Source: Variovorax sp. PAMC 28711 (lineage in GTDB: Bacteria > Pseudomonadota > Gammaproteobacteria > Burkholderiales > Burkholderiaceae_C). Taken from it: DNA of 64,000 nucleotides. The position numbers and the translations under genes were made by a program. This document shows, piece after piece, positions 49,725 through 58,782 of the stretch. The stretch spans positions 4,066,501-4,130,500 of the forward strand of contig NZ_CP014517.1 in the NCBI RefSeq assembly GCF_001577265.1, given 5' to 3'. The notes beneath the pieces were generated by a model that did not search any database, was not told where the DNA came from, and was given only the letters and a program-made list of their open reading frames with translations. Within the stretch, counting starts at the first letter, position 1; each line of letters opens with the position of its first letter.

Positions 49725-50060
49725 TCAGCCCGCCGGCCGCGGCCCGAACAGGATGATCGCCATGCCGAGCAAGGTGACGCCAGCGCCCACCGCGTCGGTG
49801 AGCGTCGGCCGGATGCCGTCGACCGACCAGAGCCAGACGATGGCCACCGCCACATAGACCCCGCCGTAGGCCGCGTACACCCGGCCCGCCGCCGCGGGGT
49901 GCAAGGTGAGCAACCACGCAAAGAGCGCGAGGCTGAGGCCCGCCGGCAACAACAGCCAGGCCGATCGGTCCTGTTTGAGCCAGAGGTACGGCAGGTAGCA
50001 GCCCACGATTTCGGCGAGCGCCGTGAGGATGAAGAGGGCCAGGGTCTTGAATACGTCCAT
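49725..50060 (-). CDS. YnfA-family membrane protein
   Basis: The 111-residue protein has four helices and the UPF0060/YnfA signatures: [40 protein letters not shown], and [19 protein letters not shown]. It resembles the small multidrug-resistance family, but its transport activity is weakly supported. The ATG at 50060 is chosen because the twelve residues before it are not conserved. It is convergent with the alcohol dehydrogenase (12 bp) and divergent from the flavin monooxygenase. Confidence 0.92.
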   Translation of the reverse strand: MDVFKTLALFILTALAEIVGCYLPYLWLKQDRSAWLLLPAGLSLALFAWLLTLHPAAAGRVYAAYGGVYVAVAIVWLWSVDGIRPTLTDAVGAGVTLLGMAIILFGPRPAG

Positions 50061-50116
50061 GGGCGGATTGTGTTCGAGCGCAGTGCGCCCCATCATCCGT
50101 ACCCGAAGGACCTCGC

Positions 50117-51640
50117 ATGACCACCCTGTCGGAAGCTGCTTTCCGCCGCAAGCCCGTGCTCATCGCCGGCGCGGGACCCGTCGGCCTGACGCTCGCGATG
50201 GCGCTCGCGCGCCAGGGCGTTGCCGTGCGCATCGTCGAGAAGGCCGCGGAGCGCACCGACAAGTCGAAGGCACTGGTGCTGTGGCCGCGCACGCTCGAAA
50301 TGCTCGATGTGCAGCGCTGCGTGCAACCCTTTCTCGATGCCGGTGTACCGGCCGTGGGCGCCCGCATCCTGGCCGATGGCAAGGTGCTGGTGCATGCCAG
50401 CCTCGCCACGGCGCGCACGCCCTATCGCTACGCGCTGATGATTCCGCAGAGCGACACCGAGCGCCTGCTCGAAGCGCAGCTCGCACGGCTCGGTGTGACG
50501 GTGGAGCGGCGAGTCGAGTTCGTGTCGTTCGTGGACGATGGCGAGGGCATTTCCGCGGTGCTGCGACACGACGACGGGCGCACCGACACGGCGGAGGCCG
50601 CCTGGCTGGCCGGCTGCGACGGCGCGCACAGCACCGTGCGGCACCAGCTCGGCGTGCCCTTTGCAGGCCACACGCTGCCGTCGGGCTGGCTGCTGGCCGA
50701 CGTGCAGCTCGACGGCGACGTGCCGCGGGACGAGATCACGATCTGCTGGACGCCCGACGGCGTGCTCGCTGTTTTTCCGATCCGCGGCAACCGCTTTCGC
50801 GTGATCGGCGACATCGTGCTCGACACGGTCACGCTGCCCGACGTGCAGGCGCTGCTCGACAGCCGCGGCCCGCCGGGCCTGCGCGCGCACGTTGCGGTGT
50901 GGCTCGCGCACTTCACCATCAACGAGCGCAAGGTGAAGGACTACCGCCACGGCCACGTGTTCCTCGCCGGCGACGCGGCCCACATCCACAGCCCGGCGGG
51001 CGGCCAGGGCATGAACACCGGCATGCAGGACGCGATCAACCTCGCGTGGAAGCTGGCGATGGTGTGGCACGGCCGCATGGCGCCGACGCTGCTCGACAGC
51101 TATTCGGTGGAGCGCAGCGCGATCGGCGACCAGGTGCTGCGCAACGCCGGCAATATGACGGCCGTCGCCATGATTCGCAACCCGGTGCTCCAGGGCCTGC
51201 GCGATCTCGCGGCCGGCACGCTGGGCCAGGTGCCGGCGCTCAGGCAACGGCTGGTCGACCAGCTGACCGAGCTCGACCTGCACTACCCCGACAGCCCGCT
51301 GACCTCGGCGCCACGCGGTGCCTCGCGCCACCCGGCCGGCGGCGACCGCGCACCCGATGTCGCGCTCGCGTGCGATGCGCCCGGCGTGGCGCGCCTGCAC
51401 GACATCCTCGCCACCGGCCGGTTCGCGCTGTTCTCCGTCGGGGCCGACGCGGTTGCAGTTCCGGAGGCGTTGAAGAACATCGCGCTCGCAGCGCATGCAA
51501 GCAGTGCAGACGGCTACGAGGCGGATCATGTCTATCTTGTGCGGCCCGACGGCTACGTGGCGATGAGCACGCGGCCCGAAGACGCGGGCAGCCTGGTGGA
51601 AGCGCTCGACCGCTGGGCGCGGGGAAATCGACGCTCCTGA
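50117..51640 (+). CDS. FAD-dependent aromatic-type monooxygenase
   Basis: The 507-residue class A flavin hydroxylase shows the dinucleotide fold [19 protein letters not shown], the DG motif [17 protein letters not shown], and the second FAD site [20 protein letters not shown] followed by [12 protein letters not shown]. The C-terminal thioredoxin-like domain is of the PheA/MhpA type. Such enzymes hydroxylate aromatic rings using NAD(P)H and O2. The substrate is unknown; a peptide/small-molecule ABC operon follows after a terminator-like hairpin. Confidence 0.88.
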   Translation: MTTLSEAAFRRKPVLIAGAGPVGLTLAMALARQGVAVRIVEKAAERTDKSKALVLWPRTLEMLDVQRCVQPFLDAGVPAVGARILADGKVLVHASLATARTPYRYALMIPQSDTERLLEAQLARLGVTVERRVEFVSFVDDGEGISAVLRHDDGRTDTAEAAWLAGCDGAHSTVRHQLGVPFAGHTLPSGWLLADVQLDGDVPRDEITICWTPDGVLAVFPIRGNRFRVIGDIVLDTVTLPDVQALLDSRGPPGLRAHVAVWLAHFTINERKVKDYRHGHVFLAGDAAHIHSPAGGQGMNTGMQDAINLAWKLAMVWHGRMAPTLLDSYSVERSAIGDQVLRNAGNMTAVAMIRNPVLQGLRDLAAGTLGQVPALRQRLVDQLTELDLHYPDSPLTSAPRGASRHPAGGDRAPDVALACDAPGVARLHDILATGRFALFSVGADAVAVPEALKNIALAAHASSADGYEADHVYLVRPDGYVAMSTRPEDAGSLVEALDRWARGNRRS

Positions 51641-51658
51641 CGCATCGGCGATAGACAC

Positions 51659-51687
51659 CAATGCCAGTACATGAGAGATTGGCATTG
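51659..51687 (+). terminator. Terminator-like inverted repeat after the monooxygenase
   Basis: CAATGCCA (51659-51666) and TGGCATTG (51680-51687) form a perfect 8-bp stem around a 13-nt loop, followed by TTTT. It lies 18 bp after the monooxygenase stop. An operator function for the LacI protein at 57703 cannot be excluded. Confidence 0.5.
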
Positions 51688-51749
51688 TTTTCATCTTCTG
51701 CATCGTCGCCGATTTTCGCGGGTACGCCTCTTGCGTAAATAAAGGCGTT

Positions 51750-51771
51750 GGCATCTTGTATGCCCTTTTTT
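51750..51771 (+). promoter_or_regulatory. Small hairpin plus T-run just before the binding-protein gene (possible attenuator)
   Basis: GGCAT (51750-51754) and ATGCC (51760-51764) enclose a 5-nt loop, then C and six T (51766-51771), and the GGAG ribosome binding site follows directly. It is shaped like a weak terminator placed at the end of the leader of the ten-gene operon. Confidence 0.3.
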
Positions 51772-51780
51772 GGAGCATTT

Positions 51781-53358
51781 ATGAAATTGATTTCATTCGT
51801 TGCACGACGTGCACTCCTGGTGCTTGCCGCCGTGGCGGCATCGGCTGCTTCGGCCGCCGACCCGAACACGCTGGTCGTCGGCATGTACCGCCCGACCCTG
51901 TCGCTCAACCAGGCGCTGAACCCCGACTACACCAGCACGGTGACCGGCTCGCAGGTGTTCGCGAGCCTGCTGCGCTTCGACGCGCAGGGCAAGCCGCAGC
52001 CATACCTGGCGAAGTCATGGAGCTGGTCAGCCGACCAGCGCACCCTCACGCTGAAGCTGGTCGACAACGCGCTCTTTCACGACGGCAAGCCGCTGACGTC
52101 GAAAGACGTGAAGTTCTCGCTGATGACGGTCAAGGGCCTCTCGGGCAAGACCTCGAAGTTCAATTCGATCACCGAGGTGCGCACGCCCGACGCCTTCACC
52201 GTGGTGGTGCAGCTGGACCGCCCGGCGCCTTCCATCGTGCTGGCGATGTCGAGCCCGTTCCTGCCGATCCTGCCGGAGCACGTCTACGGGCAGGGCAACA
52301 TCCGCATGAACCCCGCCAACACAACGGGCGCGGTGGGTTCGGGCCCGTATAAGCTGGCCGAATTCAAGGCCGGCCAATACGTCGCGCTGGAACGCTTCGA
52401 CAAGTTCTTTCTGGGCCAGCCGAAGCTGCAGCGCATCGTCTTCAAGGCGGGCTCCGACCTGCAGACGCTGGTGCTCGGCCTCGAGCGTGGCGAGATCGAC
52501 ATGATCCCGTACATGTACGACTGGCGCCTCATCAAGCGGCTGTCGGCGGACAAGCGCTTCACGATGACGTCCGAAGGCTACGGCGGCATCGGCCCGCTGA
52601 ACAACCTGATGTTCAACCTGCGCCACAAGCCGCTCGACGACGTGCGGGTGCGCAAGGCCATCGCCTATGCGATCGACCGGCCTTTCATCGCAAAGGCGCT
52701 GCTCGGCGGCGTGACCACCGTGGCCCTGAGCCCGCTGGCGCCGACCACGCCGTTCTACACAGACAAGGTCGAGAGCTACCCGACCGATCTGAAGAAAGCC
52801 GCCGCGCTGCTCGATGAAGCGGGCCTGAAGCCGGGCGCCGACGGCATGCGGCTCAAGCTGACGATGCACTACCCGCCGGGCAACGTCGACTATCACAAAA
52901 ACGGTGCCGAATACATCCGCGCGCAGCTGCGCAAGGTCGGCATCGACGTCGATGTGCGCGCCACCGATTTCGTGAGCTGGCTGAAGGCCACCGGCAGCGG
53001 CGACTTCGACATGACGATGGTGTCGCTCTTTAACTTCGGCGACCCGGCCTTCGGCGTGGCGCCGCAGTACTCGTCCACCAACATCCAGCCGCTGCCCTAC
53101 GCCAACAACGCTAACTACCGCAACCCGGTGGTGGACGACCTGCTCGATGCGGGCTCAGTGGAAATCGATCCGCTGAAGCGAGAACGCATCTATGCGCAGT
53201 TCCAGAAGATCGCGATGGACGAGCTGCCGATTCTGCCGTTGACGGTGCTCAAGTACCAGACCGTTATGCGGAAGGGTCTGGTCGACCTGCCCGCCGGGTT
53301 CTGGGGCACTGCAGCGCCGTTTAACGACGTGCGGTGGACGGCGAACGCCGCCAACTGA
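51781..53358 (+). CDS. Family 5 (DppA/OppA-type) ABC transporter substrate-binding protein
   Basis: The 525-residue binding protein has a signal peptide (LLVLAAVAASAASAAD). The domain shows VTGSQVFASLLRFDAQGKPQ, WSADQRTLTLKLVDNALFHD, GKPLTSKDVKFSL and the VRKAIAYAIDR motif of family 5 proteins. These bind peptides, nickel, opines or glycosides. The start has a GGAG site 6 bases upstream. It leads a same-strand run of ten genes ending at 62629 with gaps of 14 bp or less. Confidence 0.92.
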   Translation: MKLISFVARRALLVLAAVAASAASAADPNTLVVGMYRPTLSLNQALNPDYTSTVTGSQVFASLLRFDAQGKPQPYLAKSWSWSADQRTLTLKLVDNALFHDGKPLTSKDVKFSLMTVKGLSGKTSKFNSITEVRTPDAFTVVVQLDRPAPSIVLAMSSPFLPILPEHVYGQGNIRMNPANTTGAVGSGPYKLAEFKAGQYVALERFDKFFLGQPKLQRIVFKAGSDLQTLVLGLERGEIDMIPYMYDWRLIKRLSADKRFTMTSEGYGGIGPLNNLMFNLRHKPLDDVRVRKAIAYAIDRPFIAKALLGGVTTVALSPLAPTTPFYTDKVESYPTDLKKAAALLDEAGLKPGADGMRLKLTMHYPPGNVDYHKNGAEYIRAQLRKVGIDVDVRATDFVSWLKATGSGDFDMTMVSLFNFGDPAFGVAPQYSSTNIQPLPYANNANYRNPVVDDLLDAGSVEIDPLKRERIYAQFQKIAMDELPILPLTVLKYQTVMRKGLVDLPAGFWGTAAPFNDVRWTANAAN

Positions 53359-53369
53359 TTGCCCACGGC

Positions 53370-54359
53370 ATGAGCGCCATCTCCTTCATTGCCGGCCGGC
53401 TGGCAAACGCGCTGAGCTTGATCGTCGCAGTGCTGCTGTTCAGCTTCCTGCTGATGCATCTGGCGCCGGGCGATCCGGCGCTGGTCATCGCCGGCGAGTC
53501 GGCCGACGCGACGACGCTGCAGGAAGTGCGGCGCCTCTACGGCTTTGACCAGCCGTTGCTGCAACAGATGACGACTTACCTTTGGCGCGTTGCGCATGGC
53601 GACCTGGGTCAGTCGTACTTCTTCAATGCGCCGGTCGCGCAGCTGGTGATGGAGCGCGTGCCGGCCACGCTGCTGCTCGTCGGCTCGGCAATCACCATCG
53701 CGGTGTTGCTCGGCACCAGCCTCGGAGTGGCCGCCGCCTGCCGGCCGCGCGGGCTCACTAACGCGGGCATCACGGTGCTGTCGGTGGTGGGCTTCGCGGC
53801 GCCGGTGTTCTGGACCGGCATCGTGCTGGTGCAGATCTTCGCGTCGCACTGGCCGGTGTTCCCGGTGAATGGCATGCGCGACGTGACGCGCCCGCCGACC
53901 AGCGCACTGTCGGGCGCGCTCGACGTGCTGCACCACCTGGTGCTGCCCACGGTGTCGCTCGCCTTTTTCTACCTCGCGCAATACAGCCGGCTCTCGCGGG
54001 CGACCATGCTCGAGGTACTCAACGCCGATTACATCCGCACGGCCCGCTCCAAGGGCCTGCCGGAGCGGCTGGTGATTTTCCGTCACGGCTTGCGCAACGC
54101 CATCCTCCCTGTGCTGACGGTGCTCGGCCTGCAGGTCGGGCAGCTTTTCGCCGGCGCGGTGCTGGTGGAAGCCGTCTTCAACTGGCCCGGTCTCGGCACG
54201 CTGGCGTTCGACGCGATCCTCCAGCGCGACACGCCGGTGCTGCTCGGCATCCTGCTGTTCTCGGCCGTGATCGTGGTGCTGACGAACATGGTGATCGACG
54301 TGCTCTACCGGCTCATCGACCCGCGCATGGGCAGCGGCATGAAAGGAAAGACGTCGTGA
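53370..54359 (+). CDS. DppB-type ABC transporter permease
   Basis: The 329-residue membrane protein shows the DppB opening (helix then LMHLAPGDPALVIAGE), an RRLYGFDQPLLQQM stretch, and the permease loop YIRTARSKGLPERLVIFRHG ahead of LRNAILPVLTVLG. It has six helices. It forms the pore with the DppC-type permease whose GTG start overlaps its stop. The ATG at 53370 is preferred over a longer ORF that would run back into the binding-protein gene. Confidence 0.93.
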   Translation: MSAISFIAGRLANALSLIVAVLLFSFLLMHLAPGDPALVIAGESADATTLQEVRRLYGFDQPLLQQMTTYLWRVAHGDLGQSYFFNAPVAQLVMERVPATLLLVGSAITIAVLLGTSLGVAAACRPRGLTNAGITVLSVVGFAAPVFWTGIVLVQIFASHWPVFPVNGMRDVTRPPTSALSGALDVLHHLVLPTVSLAFFYLAQYSRLSRATMLEVLNADYIRTARSKGLPERLVIFRHGLRNAILPVLTVLGLQVGQLFAGAVLVEAVFNWPGLGTLAFDAILQRDTPVLLGILLFSAVIVVLTNMVIDVLYRLIDPRMGSGMKGKTS

Positions 54360-55273
54360 TCGCCGACTCCCTCGCGACCGTCGCGCCTTCCTTGACGTCA
54401 TCTACGTCCACATCGCAGCCCGCTGCGCGGAGCCGGCGTGCACGCGAAGCCCTGCGCATTTTCTGCCGCAACATTCCCGCACTGGTCGGGCTCGTGCTGT
54501 GCGTGTTCATCGTGGGCGCCGCGGTCTTCGGCCCTTCGGTGTACCAAGTCGAACCCTTCGAAACCGTCGCAGCGCCGCTGCTCGCGCCTGGCGAAGAGGG
54601 CGCGCCGTTGCTCGGCACCGACTACCTCGGCCGCGACCTGCTCGCCGGGCTGATCCACGGTGCGCGCGCCACGCTGCTGGTCGGCGTGTTTGCGACGCTC
54701 ATCGCCATGCTGCTCGGCGTGGTGGTTGGCGCGCTGGCGGGCTACTACGGCAACCGGGTCGACCGCATGCTGATGCGCCTCACTGAGTTCTTTCAGGTGA
54801 TGCCGCCAGTGCTGCTGGCGATGGTGCTGATCGTGTTGCTGAAGCCGACCCTGCTGGTGCAGGCGGTGGCCATCGGCGCTGCGAGCTGGACCAGCGCGGC
54901 CCGCCTCACGCGCGGCGAGTTCATGCGCATTCGCCACCTCGACTACGTGGCCGCGGCCCGCACTATGGGCGCCAGCGACGGCTACCTGATCTGGCGCGTG
55001 ATCCTGCCGGCCGCGCTGCCGCCGCTGGTGATCTCGGCCACGCTGACCATCGGTGCCGCGATCTTGTTCGAGAGCGGGCTGAGCTTTCTCGGCCTCTCCA
55101 ACCAGAACGTGATGAGCTGGGGTTTGATGATCGGCGGCAATCGCCCCTACATGCTCGACGCCTGGTGGGCGACCACCCTGCCCGGCATGGCCATCTTCAC
55201 CGCGGTGCTCGCCATCAGCCTCGTCGGCGACGGCCTGAACGAAGTGCTCAACCCCCGACTGCGCCAACGATGA
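54356..55273 (+). CDS. DppC-type ABC transporter permease
   Basis: The 305-residue protein starts at GTG overlapping the previous stop. After a serine/threonine-rich N-terminus it shows the DppC features HLLGTD-like PLLGTDYLGRDLLAGLIHGA, then VGALAGYYGNRVDRMLMRLT and the loop YVAAARTMGASDGYLIWRVI with LPAALPPLVI. The C-terminal helix contains FESGLSFLGLSNQNVMSWG. It completes the membrane channel of the importer. The next start overlaps its stop (ATGA). Confidence 0.93.
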   Translation: MIADSLATVAPSLTSSTSTSQPAARSRRAREALRIFCRNIPALVGLVLCVFIVGAAVFGPSVYQVEPFETVAAPLLAPGEEGAPLLGTDYLGRDLLAGLIHGARATLLVGVFATLIAMLLGVVVGALAGYYGNRVDRMLMRLTEFFQVMPPVLLAMVLIVLLKPTLLVQAVAIGAASWTSAARLTRGEFMRIRHLDYVAAARTMGASDGYLIWRVILPAALPPLVISATLTIGAAILFESGLSFLGLSNQNVMSWGLMIGGNRPYMLDAWWATTLPGMAIFTAVLAISLVGDGLNEVLNPRLRQR

Positions 55274-56265
55274 ACGCGAACGAACCCCTGTTGTCGGTGC
55301 AAGGCCTGAACCTGGTGCTCGACACGCCCGCCGGCGCCAAGCAGATCCTCTACGACATCAACCTCGAAGTGCGCGCCGGTGAAACGCTGTGCCTGGTCGG
55401 CGAGTCCGGTAGCGGCAAGAGCATGACGGGCCTTGCCCTGCTCGGCCTGGCGCCCGCGGGCGCCCGCATCACGGCGCGCAGCATCCGTTTTGCAGGCGAG
55501 GAGATCGCCGGGCTTGACGGCCAGCGCATGCGTTCGCTGCGCGGGCGTCGCATGGCGATGATTTTCCAGGAGCCGATGAGCGCGCTCAACCCGCTGCTCA
55601 CGATCGGCCTGCAAATCACCGAATCGCTGCGGCAGCACAGCATCGTGACGCGCGCCGAGGAACGCGAGCGCGCCGAGGCGCTGCTGCATTCCGTCGGCAT
55701 TGCCGACCCGGCGCGGCGCCTCGACGCCTATCCGCACCAGCTGTCGGGCGGCATGCGGCAACGCGCCATGATCGCGATCGCCCTGGCCGCGGAGCCGCAA
55801 CTGCTGATTGCCGACGAGCCGACCACCGCACTCGACGTGACGGTGCAGGCCCAGGTGCTCGACCTGCTGAAAGACCTGCAGCAGCGCCTCGGCACCGCCA
55901 TGATCCTGATCACGCACGACATGGGCGTGGTGGCCGACGTGGCCGATCGCGTCAACGTGATGTATGCCGGGCGCAAGGTCGAAGACGGTCCGTTGCGCGA
56001 CGTGCTCTCGCCACGCGCGCATCCCTACACGCGGGCGCTGGTGTCGTGCATGCCGCGCCAGCACGCGGCACCGGCCGGTCGGCGGATTCCGCTGCCGGAG
56101 ATTCCCGGCGTGGTGCCCTCCACCGCGGCGCTGCCGCCCGGCTGCGCGTTCGCGCCGCGCTGCCCGCAAGCCGAACCGGATTGCGCGCGCGGCGTGCCGC
56201 CGATGCACCGCCTGCAACCCGACCACACCACCGCCTGCTGGCGACAACACGAAGGAACGCTGTGA
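55270..56265 (+). CDS. DppD-type ABC transporter ATP-binding protein
   Basis: The 331-residue ATPase has Walker A VGESGSGKSMTGLALLG, Q-loop MIFQEPMSALNPLL, signature YPHQLSGGMRQRAMIAIALA, Walker B LLIADEPTTALDV and H-loop LITHDMGVVADVAD. The oligopeptide-type C-terminal extension with GCAFAPRCPQAEPDC may bind an Fe-S cluster, as in DppD. It is paired with the next ATPase, which begins at a GTG overlapping its stop. Confidence 0.93.
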   Translation: MNANEPLLSVQGLNLVLDTPAGAKQILYDINLEVRAGETLCLVGESGSGKSMTGLALLGLAPAGARITARSIRFAGEEIAGLDGQRMRSLRGRRMAMIFQEPMSALNPLLTIGLQITESLRQHSIVTRAEERERAEALLHSVGIADPARRLDAYPHQLSGGMRQRAMIAIALAAEPQLLIADEPTTALDVTVQAQVLDLLKDLQQRLGTAMILITHDMGVVADVADRVNVMYAGRKVEDGPLRDVLSPRAHPYTRALVSCMPRQHAAPAGRRIPLPEIPGVVPSTAALPPGCAFAPRCPQAEPDCARGVPPMHRLQPDHTTACWRQHEGTL

Positions 56266-57317
56266 CGACGACGGCCACTGACGACACGCTGCTCGAGGTC
56301 ACCGACCTCGCGGTGCACTTCCCGCTGCCGCGTTCGCGCCCCTTCGGGCCGGTCGCCACGGTGCGCGCCGTCGACGGAGTGAGCTTCAAGGTGCGACGCG
56401 GCCGCACTTTCGGCATCGTCGGCGAAAGCGGCTCGGGCAAGACGACCACGGCCCAGGCCGTGATGGGCCTGGTCGGCAAGACGCGTGGCACGGTGCACTT
56501 CGAAGGCACCGCGCGCGACGGCCTGGCGCCGGCGGCGCAGCGGCTGCACCGGCGCGGCTACCAGATGATTTTCCAGGACCCGTTTTCGTCGCTGAACCCG
56601 CGTCTGCGCGTCGACCAACTGGTGCGCGAGCCGCTCGACCTGATGGACGTCGGCGCCGCGGGCGAGCGCAAGGAGCGCGTCGCCGCCATGCTCGACGCGG
56701 TCGGCCTGCGCGCCGACCAGCACGCGCTCTTCCCGCACCAGTTTTCCGGTGGCCAGCGCCAGCGCATCAGCATCGCGCGTGCGCTCGCATCGAACCCGAA
56801 ACTGGTGGTGTGCGACGAGCCGGTGTCCGCACTCGATGTGGCGATCCAGGCGCAAATCCTCAACCTGCTCGCGCGCTTGGAGGACGAACTGGCGCTCACC
56901 TATCTTTTCATTTCGCACGACCTGCACGTGGTGCGTTACCTGTGCGACGACATCGCCGTCATGTACCTCGGGCGCATCGTCGAGCAGACGCGCGCCGACG
57001 CGATCTTCGAAGCGCCGCTGCACCCCTACACCTGGGCACTCGTCTCGGCGATTCCAGGCAACGCACAACAGGCCGGTGGCCGCGCACGCGTGACCTTGCG
57101 CGGCGATCCGCCGAGCCCGACCGAACTGCCCACAGGCTGTCGCTTCGCAGCGCGCTGCCAGTTTGCCGAGACGCAATGCCTCGCGTCCGAGCCGCAGCTG
57201 CGCAGCATGCCGGGCGATCGCCTGGTGGCATGCCATCGGGTCGACGCCGATGGCATCGGCCCGCAGCATCTCTTTTTTAACGCCCCGGAGCCTTTGCCTT
57301 GCCGACCGAAGAACTGA
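56262..57317 (+). CDS. DppF-type ABC transporter ATP-binding protein
   Basis: The 351-residue ATPase starts at GTG. Landmarks are Walker A VGESGSGKTTTAQAVMG, MIFQDPFSSLNPRLRV, signature FPHQFSGGQRQRISIARALA, Walker B LVVCDEPVSALDV and H-loop FISHDLHVVRYLC. The C-terminal oligopeptide extension carries GCRFAARCQFAETQC. Its last 19 bases overlap the SnoaL-like gene in another frame. With the gene before it, this provides the two ATPase subunits of the importer. Confidence 0.92.
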   Translation: MTTTATDDTLLEVTDLAVHFPLPRSRPFGPVATVRAVDGVSFKVRRGRTFGIVGESGSGKTTTAQAVMGLVGKTRGTVHFEGTARDGLAPAAQRLHRRGYQMIFQDPFSSLNPRLRVDQLVREPLDLMDVGAAGERKERVAAMLDAVGLRADQHALFPHQFSGGQRQRISIARALASNPKLVVCDEPVSALDVAIQAQILNLLARLEDELALTYLFISHDLHVVRYLCDDIAVMYLGRIVEQTRADAIFEAPLHPYTWALVSAIPGNAQQAGGRARVTLRGDPPSPTELPTGCRFAARCQFAETQCLASEPQLRSMPGDRLVACHRVDADGIGPQHLFFNAPEPLPCRPKN

Positions 57318-57688
57318 TCCTGAACAAGCTGGAAGGCCTGGCCGATGCTTTCAACGGGCACGACGTCGACGCCGTGCTGACTTTCTTTGCGGACGATTGC
57401 GTCATGGAACTGCCGCAAGGGCCCGAGATCTGCGGAAGCCGTTTCGAAGGCAAGGCCGCCGTGCGCGCCGGCGTGGCGTCGCGCTTCGAGGGCTTGCCCG
57501 ATGTGCGCTACGACGACGCCACGCATTGCGTGGTCGGCCAGCAAGGCATCTCGCGCTGGACCATCTCGGGCACCACGCCCGAGGGCGAACGCATCGCTGC
57601 CAACGGATGCGACTTCTACTTTTTCGATGCCGATGCACGGGTCGTCCGCAAGGACTCGTACTGGAAAATCGTCCGGAAACAACCTTAG
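57299..57688 (+). CDS. SnoaL/NTF2-like protein
   Basis: The 129-residue protein has the cone-shaped NTF2 fold pattern: helix LADAFNGHDVDAVLTFFADD, CVMELPQGPEICGSRFEGKA, AVRAGVASRFEG, and strands ending DFYFFDADARVVRKDSYWKI. It most likely starts at TTG 57299, as no ATG or GTG in frame gives the N-terminal helix. SnoaL-like proteins include isomerases, dehydratases and hydrolases of small polyketides or steroids; the reaction here is open. It lies between the ABC genes and the LacI regulator, 14 bp before the latter. Confidence 0.82.
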   Translation: MPTEELILNKLEGLADAFNGHDVDAVLTFFADDCVMELPQGPEICGSRFEGKAAVRAGVASRFEGLPDVRYDDATHCVVGQQGISRWTISGTTPEGERIAANGCDFYFFDADARVVRKDSYWKIVRKQP

Positions 57689-57702
57689 GAAGCGAACACG
57701 GC

Positions 57703-58782
57703 ATGAACAAGAAGACCCCCGCTCCAACAACGCGCAACGCCAGTCGCCGCCCCGCCGCAGTGGCCTCGGTGCAGGAAGTCGCGCGCCAGGCGGGGGTGTC
57801 GCCGGCGACGGTATCGCGCGCGTTCAATTCGCCGCACCAGCTGAACCAGGACACGCTCAAGCGCGTGACCGCCGCCGCGCAGGCGCTGCGCTACCAGCCG
57901 AACGGCGTGGCGCGCTCGTTGCGACGCAGCCGGAGCATGGCCATCGGCGCGGTCATCCCGTCGTTCCGGCACGGCTACTTCGGCAGCATGGTGGAAGGCT
58001 TGCAGGTGGGCTGCCGCAATGCCGGCTATTCGCTGCTGATCGCCACGTCGGACTACGACGAGAAGAAAGAGCTCGACGCGGTGCACGCCATGGTCCGGCA
58101 AGGCGTCGACGGGCTGGTGCTGGTCGGCGTGCAGCGCGACCCCGAGCTGGCGGTGTTGCTCGAACAGAGCGGCCTGCCCTGCATCGTGACCTGGTCGTAC
58201 AGCCCCGACGTCGCCTGCATCGGCTTCGACCACCAGAAGGCGATGGACAACGCGACGCGGCATCTGCTGGACCTGCGGCACGAGCGCTTCGCGGTGATCA
58301 TGGCCTTCTTGCGCGTCAGCGACCGCGAGCGCGACCGCCTCGCCGGCATCGAGGGCGCGCTCGCAGCACGAGGCCTGCCGCTGCCTGCCGATCGCATCGT
58401 GTTCGCGGGCGGCAGCGGCCTGCAGGATGGCCGCAATGCCATGCGTGCCGTGCTGCAGCAGCATCCCGACACGACCGCCGTGATCTGCGCCAACGACTTG
58501 CTTGCAGCCGGCGCACTCATGGAATGCCGCACGCAGGGCATCGCGGTGCCCGAGCGAATGTCCATCACCGGCTACAGCGACCTCGAAGTCGCGGCAGCGA
58601 TGGACCCGGGCATCACCACGGTGAGCACGCCGTCCGAAAAGCTCGGCCTCCTGGCGGCCGAATGGCTGGCCCGCAAGCTCGCGGGCGAGACCGTGATGGA
58701 ACGCTGCGAACTCGAGACCCAACTCATCATCCGCGGCAGCACCGGGCCCGCCGCATCAACTGCACGAACAGGCACACCATGA
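57703..58782 (+). CDS. LacI-family transcriptional regulator
   Basis: The 359-residue protein has the LacI helix-turn-helix near the N-terminus: VASVQEVARQAGVSPATVSR, then AFNSPHQLNQDTLKRV and ALRYQPNGVARSL with the hinge helix. The effector domain is of the periplasmic-binding type (AIGAVIPSFRHGYFGSMVEG, VICANDLLAAGALM, RMSITGYSDLEVAAAMDP). It probably controls the operon that contains it. A GGA-type ribosome site (TTAGGAAGC) precedes the ATG. The next start overlaps its stop. Confidence 0.93.
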   Translation: MNKKTPAPTTRNASRRPAAVASVQEVARQAGVSPATVSRAFNSPHQLNQDTLKRVTAAAQALRYQPNGVARSLRRSRSMAIGAVIPSFRHGYFGSMVEGLQVGCRNAGYSLLIATSDYDEKKELDAVHAMVRQGVDGLVLVGVQRDPELAVLLEQSGLPCIVTWSYSPDVACIGFDHQKAMDNATRHLLDLRHERFAVIMAFLRVSDRERDRLAGIEGALAARGLPLPADRIVFAGGSGLQDGRNAMRAVLQQHPDTTAVICANDLLAAGALMECRTQGIAVPERMSITGYSDLEVAAAMDPGITTVSTPSEKLGLLAAEWLARKLAGETVMERCELETQLIIRGSTGPAASTARTGTP

